From Bacillota bacterium (GTDB lineage Bacteria; Bacillota; Clostridia; Christensenellales; SZUA-584), in assembly GCA_023436115.1 (NCBI GenBank), contig JAEZKQ010000016.1:1-11290 (forward strand): a stretch of DNA of 11,290 nucleotides, read 5' to 3'. The translations under genes and the position numbers were made by a program. The notes beneath the pieces are model-generated. The model worked only from the letters and a program-made list of their open reading frames with translations. It made no database searches and was not told where the DNA came from. This document shows, one piece after another, positions 7,501-11,290 of this stretch (its first letter is position 1; every line of letters begins with the position of its first letter).

Positions 7501-8150
7501 TAAAAATTCTGAGGAATGGAATCCGATGCGGTGAGAAGCGTTTCTGATGTTATTGATCGGTAAGTATTAGTCTCATCAATAACTTGATACCTACCGTAGT
7601 CCTGATTGCCGAGTGCGGTATCGAGAAGTACTCGGGCCTTGACACTCACAGCGCTATCACCATTATTTTCTACATTGTAAGAAATATTTACCATTCCATG
7701 CTCGTTTGCACCAGAGCTCACCAGGGCGAGCTTCTGGGTAAAAATTAGGTTGTCAAGCTTCCAGACTGCATTTATCTCATTGTCATTTATCTTTGTCACA
7801 CTGACCTTTGAACTTGACATTCCAAGAAAACCATAATTTCCGCCGAATAAATAATTCTTGACACTGCCGTCGGAATAGGTTACCTCAAAGGATGTGAAGG
7901 AGGTGTCGTATTCGTCACTATGGTATAAAAGATCCTTATTATCGTCTGACTTATTGAGTTTGTCTCCATTATCCGTTTTGAACGAAAAACCTCCATTCTT
8001 CTCAGACACATCAACAGTGATATATCTGTTTGACATCGAAATTACACCTTCCGATGCTGCCATAGCCGTGAGTTCGCTGATTGGCAGAAGCCCTAATGTA
8101 ATGGCTAAAATAAGTACTATTGAAATTATGCGCTTAATAGTTCTTTTCAT
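1518..8150 (-). CDS. Giant secreted SLH-domain surface protein
   Basis: A complete 2,210-residue exported protein. Residues 1-32 are a signal peptide (MKRTIKR, hydrophobic core, cut near AMAA-SEG). Residues 35-315 form a beta-rich domain I do not recognise; 317-455 looks like an adhesion-type beta sandwich, and 458-555 like an IPT/TIG-type Ig fold. Residues 733-1140 are a long glycine-rich, alternating hydrophobic region of unknown family. From about 1318 to 1660 there are FnIII/Ig-like modules, then Ig-like domains at about 1664-1760 and 1767-1870. An InlB-type B-repeat (NPDEKVTLTATPDSGYYFTGW) covers about 1878-1943. Three SLH domains start at 2029, 2087 and 2152, with TRAM (2065-2068), TREQ (2124-2127) and TRAE (2190-2193) at the wall-binding motif. 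SLH triplets bind pyruvylated secondary wall polymers, so this end should anchor the protein to the cell wall. Possible calcium loops lie at 746-750 and 1523-1531. The ATG has a strong AAGGGGGA ribosome binding site. No catalytic domain was recognised; a scaffold or adhesin role is inferred. Confidence 0.95.
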   Translation of the reverse strand: MKRTIKRIISIVLILAITLGLLPISELTAMAASEGVISMSNRYITVDVSEKNGGFSFKTDNGDKLNKSDDNKDLLYHSDEYDTSFTSFEVTYSDGSVKNYLFGGNYGFLGMSSSKVSVTKINDNEINAVWKLDNLIFTQKLALVSSGANEHGMVNISYNVENNGDSAVSVKARVLLDTALGNQDYGRYQVIDETNTYRSITSETLLTASDSIPQNFYAYDDPYNPNITAYTVSKQGQIPYQAAFGHWNNLASSLFAFSPDATLDFSNAKNKYLTADSAYALYYDMGSVKASGGNSSFLTYYGVYSHQEVANSSTMTVDVTAPTSLSLNSDKNNYIPQVNKGKAHFSVQTEIKNLMGSEKDYSNITLAIYTASGLMPLNAKGEEESGVGYENTEPYTVFYSNVAEGATVSDVLYFAAKPTVNAEYRKIKLQVYDTSSSSAITTDKLLGEKVFYVLCPGTDGNLPEFTFTSLTPDIIYYSGTRHLFLTGTNIDILYTSILNGNCTLKAYNKVNPTKELTVPKGNVLQPGKDKLDIILTDEMATGDWYLQLEWSNDAVKSGIVSAEYQKQTAPALEFIISDDKMYKNDTYGVIAIVQTAGKTSTPAYRIMSFLSEKEFNSFKEGEQKPDGSKEKKYEEILMELRGEFEIQGTTLDAATSSYVPTRIKATSVKASVDSTATNCITINNCIDFEDGVITVFYTSLAGGFGDIQVLFDGALYTSDARTSLWKGEAGFTKIIQGMEYGLIPYDENGDRGAFSANPISLVWPSVFSTAQTIAGMAFNLAYGQLGVMTDDDDNEMGRLISFSAKLDLGFLIPSGTSNEADNTYWTRLQNFWKYYKYGERGEYDDWMYANDGKSFDFSNETKNENTGAASVMVQDILYGCGAGFVGVHFKANIAIPNYIAGMPRVEGTLEVNTIGNWMIALEGGMEMATFTLEAALTLRSYNNIPVPDKIYFFVSGFEPGINIDAHGVIWITGGGGGIDKLYDTIFLTSGVPPLQLMISVSFDLLKVISARADFSVSMRGISFSASQIKIKGTDIVALKKAAVQFDWYPSLYLMGSINMSLFDIINGSGYIVLEGKNYSEWFFEAFVRAGIGIPKSIPIVGGMTIAQVDMGINAEKIWGQLTALYIKLGITYYWGGDFNFGSGELSQPSYPDLLGYEDKPVYYDKETDRTLYMRVGTNLSVAAQPEIADNLAETPRLMGTAPTLYSTGDKLNHKFNLGTRSDSDALITVNYHAASLNEAESIAKTIIANGIKDKNNNLYTLTLYDTTNIDTANANVTYDSEKGIGSLTFTMTHDNCYDKDWSITTPKASDVILYSAAAVPEITSISGSVTGTSLDLNWSGKQMDKLDSVKYYLTSEKENLDSSGYPLGELADSATINSGKITFSIPQNIPGGDYYIRAIYSKDGVVNSAVNSIDSISIVNPKTPAPVSISQVKAAGDLKFSVEIDNPTADAYVVNVYKYDTNSKSWVYSDVSGMVVEKANLVSNSLTIGGSYTFTDDKNSTSTRGLVPNTDYRIGITACNYVDIDKDGNNDTQILSPTETFYSSSGSVTDIMGATSVKLPKPTPPTVTVTADKSPVSISRMVGNRIENFDTYASSDVTFTASADSAMDGTWTLDGDNGKTGTVTGSKALIPLNGLAEGDHTLIVKGVGPNGDGFRNTYSFTIDTLAPRLLLSSPTNGSFFNEDGTLTVTGTTDANALFSIVCDGVSVCTNKSIKELGGSINNDGVFSFKVAIPNANSASSHKVTITASDVLGNMTSEESEVVHGGLSNIQSIDIYADGVNWANNNVVGNALSTKTYQLSLCARTKTGVSFFLTDEKLVSWNCTYTEGKASINADGTLTIGTGSTGFVTGSLRVASTGSLTSSITFGAERAISGYSVVAGSTLGGRVTGGGTYNPDEKVTLTATPDSGYYFTGWTLSGVSVNNTSDASITFNMPAGNVIATANFALKSSPNVPTVSTDNSNNSGYLLTATAGQKVTFKIPAVVNANCFVPYYLTGEKKVYVPMSVNGDGMLIFIAPVAGKYYFEERHISFTDIEGHWAQDNIKSSVARGLFDGIGNGRFDPNGEMTRAMFVTVLWRLAGMPSGGTSTFSDVNKNAYYVDALAWASNNGIVSGYGNGLFGVNDKITREQMCSIFVRYLKYIGYDTSKMSTALSFADEDTISSWAAQSVKLCRSLGIINGNGANLFAPKANATRAESSTMFLNFIKSYINSIK

Positions 8151-8155
8151 TTTTA

Positions 8156-8163
8156 TCCCCCTT
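8156..8163 (-). promoter_or_regulatory. Ribosome binding site of the SLH protein gene
   Basis: AAGGGGGA lies five bases before the ATG at 8150. It directly follows the small GC-rich inverted repeat at 8164-8177, so folding of that hairpin could affect ribosome access. Confidence 0.8.
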
Positions 8164-8177
8164 TCCGCCTTGGCGGA
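8164..8177 (-). other. Small GC-rich hairpin abutting the ribosome binding site
   Basis: TCCGCC and GGCGGA are perfect complements separated by two bases, and the last base of the repeat touches the AAGGGGGA ribosome binding site. The tight loop means the real stem would be about five pairs with a four-base loop. It may hold the leader open or cover part of the site. The regulatory role is inferred. Confidence 0.45.
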
Positions 8178-8181
8178 TAAT

Positions 8182-8220
8182 GTCAGAGAGTTGAGGGAAG
8201 CTCCCTTTCAACCCTCTGAC
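8182..8220 (-). other. Long intercistronic stem-loop
   Basis: A 13-bp outer stem pairs 8208-8220 with 8182-8194, with a single G-U pair. An inner 4-bp stem (GGGA/TCCC) closes a 3-base loop, with a two-base bulge between. It starts seven bases after the stop codon of the Ig-repeat gene. No U-run follows, so it is not a standard intrinsic terminator. In an operon such a structure commonly protects the 3' end of the upstream message or sets the ratio of two products. It could also be a Rho-independent attenuator that has lost its U-tract. Confidence 0.7.
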
Positions 8221-8227
8221 CCCTATA

Positions 8228-11200
8228 TTATTCAAAGTAGATTTTAGTTATAAATGTTTTCCTGCTTTGGGTAACAATGTATAGTGTATAGAAGCCTGAA
8301 GATGATACCGTAAAGCTTCCATTTGTATCCGGTTGGATGATAGTATAGTCGGTTTTCATCTGACCCTCCGATTTTATACCACGACTCAGGTAGATGGTAA
8401 AGGGCTCATATCCAAGAGGATTTGTAACTAAGATAGATACTGTTTTTGAGTTAAGGACCGTTGTTCCTCGATTCTCCGTTTTTTTGCTATTGAGTATCAC
8501 TTCAAGCTCGTCCTTTGGGTAAACCCTCACAAAGCGCGTCGCTGTAGCAGTGTTTCCCGCCTCGTCCATCACCGTATAGGTAACTGTGTATACGCCCGGT
8601 GTGGTAAGCTTAACACTTGAAGCATCATGGGTTACAGTTATTGCATTGCTTTTACTCATATTGTCAAACACGATACAACCATAGTCCAACAGAGTGTTCA
8701 AGGCAGACACGTCACTACCCTGGCGTATGTCTAAGGTTAATGGCTCGAAAGTGATAGACGGGGCAGATCTGTCTATGCTTCCAACAGTAAAGACCGTGCT
8801 TGCCTTGTTTCCTGCCAAGTCGTAGGCTATGACTTCAAAGGAGCCATTGTTTGATATTTCAATCTGTTTTTGCTCACCTTTTGATACAACGTCTTTAAAA
8901 ACAGATACCTTATTGGCACCAGCTACCTCCAATGTCCCTTCCTCATCTAGTGAGATAGATACAGTCACCTTACCGTTTGTTATGGTACCGTCACCTGTAT
9001 TGACAAGTATTTCAGGCGTTGTCCTGTCCACTTGCTTATCAACCGGTACGGTGATAGCAATTGTGTTCCCCGCAAAATCTGTAAAATGATAACTATAATT
9101 CCCCTTGCTGTAGACCGTAAAGCTTATACTGCTTCCTTTGCTGATAATCCTTCCTGGTGTTGTGCTTTCTGAGCAGTATACGTCCGTGTTCAAAGGAGTC
9201 AGGGTTATTGTTGCGAAGTATGGATTACCTTTTTCAAATCCCACATTATAACCATAGTTCACTACCTGTTCTATCGAAGGTGTAACCTTATTGATTACCT
9301 CGTCCAGATGTAATGTAGTTGTTGCTGTTTTACCATTTAGCGCAGTCGCAACGAGCTCAATGCCAACGCCTCCTTTGTGGAAGGTCACTGTAGCATTATC
9401 TGAAGTAGTCTTTAGTGAAAAAATATCATCGAAGGTATTGTCAATTACTTGAGTCCAACTATTTCCCCCGTCAGAGGAAATGGAAGCTGAAACAGAAGAA
9501 ATTGATTTACTGTAGTTCACCTTTGCTGTTACATCCTTGTTGGTAATGTGGTTTGGTGGTGTTGAAGGGTCTCCATTTGTACCAGTGCTGCTGTCATAAT
9601 AGTGGGGAGACCATATAATAGATGCAGTCGGTGAAGTCATGTCAAGAGAATCCACTGAAATTGTAGTACTGCCCTTATTCCCTGCAATGTCTTGAAAGGT
9701 TACAGTAATGGCTTTATTGTCGGTGAACTGATAATTGTACTGACCATTATATTGAGAATTTGTATCCTCTAAAACAGGCAGTCCAAATGGAGAAAGTAAA
9801 GTCACCTTCCCTGTATCTGCGCCGTCGTTGCTGGTGTCTTTCAGCTTGATATAGCTGTTCACAATATAAAATCCCTTAAATTCCTTATTTACAACGGCCG
9901 TCGGAGGAGTATTGTCCAAATACTTCCCAATATCCATAGTAAATGAGTTCTTGTTATTGAACTTATCCACAATAACCACTGTAAATGTAGTAGCCTCCGT
10001 CACTGTGAGTGTCCTTCCGGACAGGGTAACTCCGCTTATTGCATCAGAGGTACTGCTAGAATATGTAACTTCCGATGTATCTGCATAACCTGGCAGAAGT
10101 ATAAATTTATAGGTGGAGTCCTCGATAATAGCTATATCAAAGTAGTAATCCTGAACATAACCTGCCTCTTCTATAGCATCGTCGAGGGAGTTTGTTGAAG
10201 ACATACTGCTAAAGTATCCTACAGGGCTATATGCACCACCTCTCTTGCCATACATGTTTACTTGGAATTCTGGGGCTGTCACATCAGTATCAGGCTCTTG
10301 AGACTCCACAATCGCAATTGGCAGTGTTGCCGTAACGCTGCCCTTGTTTCCGGCTGCGTCCATATACTCAAAGGTATAGGATGTTGTTTTATCCCCTGGG
10401 TAGAAGGTATAGGATGCTGCTGTTCCTCCTACAGGTGTTACTTCGCGCGTTGTCGTGTAAGATGCAGTGACCGCCTTCGTAGTTTCTGTTACACCGTTAG
10501 GCAGTTCATTTGACATAAACTCTGAATAATACCAATTAATATTTGCTTCTGGTGCCCCAGTTATAATGTTTGTTATGTAAATCTTCTCCGCCAAGCGCAA
10601 CTCATCATTGTTATCAATTAGCATAATACACATTTCCGAATTAGCCTGCACTTCAAAGGTAGCACTAGTCACTCGGTTTGCGACTGTGGTCCAATCGTTT
10701 GTGAAGTCATATATTGAGAATCTGGTTTTATCCGGGTAAGCAGCAGAAATCGTGACTGTCACAGGCCCTGTAGTGTCGCCTGTCTCAGAAATAGATACTT
10801 GCAGGCTGCTCTCCTTGAATACATCTGTAATGGTAGTATCCTGGGTCCATTTTGTACCAAAAATATCATAGAATGAAATAGTATAATTACCGTCTCCGAA
10901 AATGGGTAGCTCATGGGATTTAACTTGGCTGTAAGGGAGCGGGCTATTTGTTCCTATAGATTTGTCCAGGATTACTGGGGTATTGAAATTACCCGTAAAA
11001 CCTCTATATTCGTCACTTCCACCATGACTGTATTTATCAAAGGAACCGCCTTCATACTTCGGCTTGGTGTTTCTGACCTCAACCTCAGTGCCTGCTCCCG
11101 GATCGGATACATTTCCAAATGGATCTCTCAGAGTGGCATAGAGGGTGTGTTTTACCATTTCGCCTTCGGTCTTTGAATCATCGTACTTGATAACACCATA

Positions 11201-11290
11201 AATTGTGACGCTGACTTGCTTAGAATCGTTCTCAACAGGCTCAATATCTACCTGATAAATACCATATGGATTTGATTTGGATGCTACAAA
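8228..11290 (-). CDS. Giant Ig-like repeat protein, 3' part (N terminus outside window)
   Basis: The frame is open from the window edge to TAA at 8230-8228, giving 1,020 visible residues. A Met at 11158-11156 is internal: the 44 codons before it continue without a stop (including YGIYQVDIEPVE and VSVTIYGVIKYDD), and no ribosome binding site precedes it. The protein is a series of roughly 85-130-residue Ig-like units. Their signature Asp (D-x-AGN or variant) falls at visible residues 311, 442 (variant DKFNN), 534, 738, 824 and 909, with degenerate units near 140 and 650. Units are joined by D-x-(T/S/P)-x-P linkers such as DVTAP, DNTPP, DMTSP, DRTTP and DRSAP. The unit ending near 925 (PGVYTVTYTVMDEAGNTATA) resembles the DUF5011/Cry22-type Ig family. 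A C-terminal beta domain of about 90 residues ends in KIYFE with no LPXTG or SLH anchor. It is likely a secreted fibre or adhesin; anchoring must come from the unseen N terminus or from a partner such as the SLH protein encoded 77 bases downstream. Confidence 0.92.
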   Translation of the reverse strand, partial: FVASKSNPYGIYQVDIEPVENDSKQVSVTIYGVIKYDDSKTEGEMVKHTLYATLRDPFGNVSDPGAGTEVEVRNTKPKYEGGSFDKYSHGGSDEYRGFTGNFNTPVILDKSIGTNSPLPYSQVKSHELPIFGDGNYTISFYDIFGTKWTQDTTITDVFKESSLQVSISETGDTTGPVTVTISAAYPDKTRFSIYDFTNDWTTVANRVTSATFEVQANSEMCIMLIDNNDELRLAEKIYITNIITGAPEANINWYYSEFMSNELPNGVTETTKAVTASYTTTREVTPVGGTAASYTFYPGDKTTSYTFEYMDAAGNKGSVTATLPIAIVESQEPDTDVTAPEFQVNMYGKRGGAYSPVGYFSSMSSTNSLDDAIEEAGYVQDYYFDIAIIEDSTYKFILLPGYADTSEVTYSSSTSDAISGVTLSGRTLTVTEATTFTVVIVDKFNNKNSFTMDIGKYLDNTPPTAVVNKEFKGFYIVNSYIKLKDTSNDGADTGKVTLLSPFGLPVLEDTNSQYNGQYNYQFTDNKAITVTFQDIAGNKGSTTISVDSLDMTSPTASIIWSPHYYDSSTGTNGDPSTPPNHITNKDVTAKVNYSKSISSVSASISSDGGNSWTQVIDNTFDDIFSLKTTSDNATVTFHKGGVGIELVATALNGKTATTTLHLDEVINKVTPSIEQVVNYGYNVGFEKGNPYFATITLTPLNTDVYCSESTTPGRIISKGSSISFTVYSKGNYSYHFTDFAGNTIAITVPVDKQVDRTTPEILVNTGDGTITNGKVTVSISLDEEGTLEVAGANKVSVFKDVVSKGEQKQIEISNNGSFEVIAYDLAGNKASTVFTVGSIDRSAPSITFEPLTLDIRQGSDVSALNTLLDYGCIVFDNMSKSNAITVTHDASSVKLTTPGVYTVTYTVMDEAGNTATATRFVRVYPKDELEVILNSKKTENRGTTVLNSKTVSILVTNPLGYEPFTIYLSRGIKSEGQMKTDYTIIQPDTNGSFTVSSSGFYTLYIVTQSRKTFITKIYFE

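Noticed and set aside
11156..11158. ATG at 11158 as the start of the Ig-repeat protein
   Set aside because: The frame continues open to the window edge with typical beta-rich sequence, there is no ribosome binding site before this ATG, and no signal peptide follows it.

Overview
The window looks like a piece of a low-to-moderate GC Bacillota genome, most likely Clostridia. The reasons are AT-rich intergenic DNA, strong AGGAGG-type ribosome binding sites, Gram-positive signal peptides, a triplet of S-layer homology (SLH) domains and long bacterial Ig-like repeat proteins. I cannot name the species from the sequence. All credible genes lie on the minus strand, so biological order runs from high to low coordinates.

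Reading from the right edge, 11290-8228 is the 3' part of a giant gene. Its frame stays open to the window edge, so the protein is truncated at the N terminus here; 1,020 residues are visible. It is built of about eight or nine Ig-like repeats carrying D-x-AGN and D-x-(T/S)-x-P signatures. A 77-base gap with two inverted repeats follows, then a complete 2,210-residue secreted protein (8150-1518). This has a signal peptide, a large uncharacterised beta-rich body, Ig/FnIII-like modules, an InlB-type B-repeat and three C-terminal SLH domains for wall anchoring. After 50 bases comes a secreted subtilisin-family (S8) protease (1467-520) with an intact Asp/His/Ser triad but no propeptide domain. The same direction, short gaps and absence of any strong terminator between the genes suggest one operon for a cell-surface assembly: a long Ig-repeat fibre or adhesin, a wall-anchored giant scaffold, and a protease that may mature or trim them. 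The operon promoter lies outside the window.

Immediately after the protease the minus strand still encodes, in another frame, the last ~40 residues of an ABC-transporter ATPase (529-404). It is followed by a strong hairpin terminator (366-400) that probably belonged to that gene. This looks like a recombination scar. Beyond it is an AT-rich gene-free region (45-365) holding a ~23-bp tandem repeat array (238-353), a candidate promoter with a direct repeat over its -35 box (90-124), and a ribosome binding site for a gene whose first 14 codons run off the left edge.
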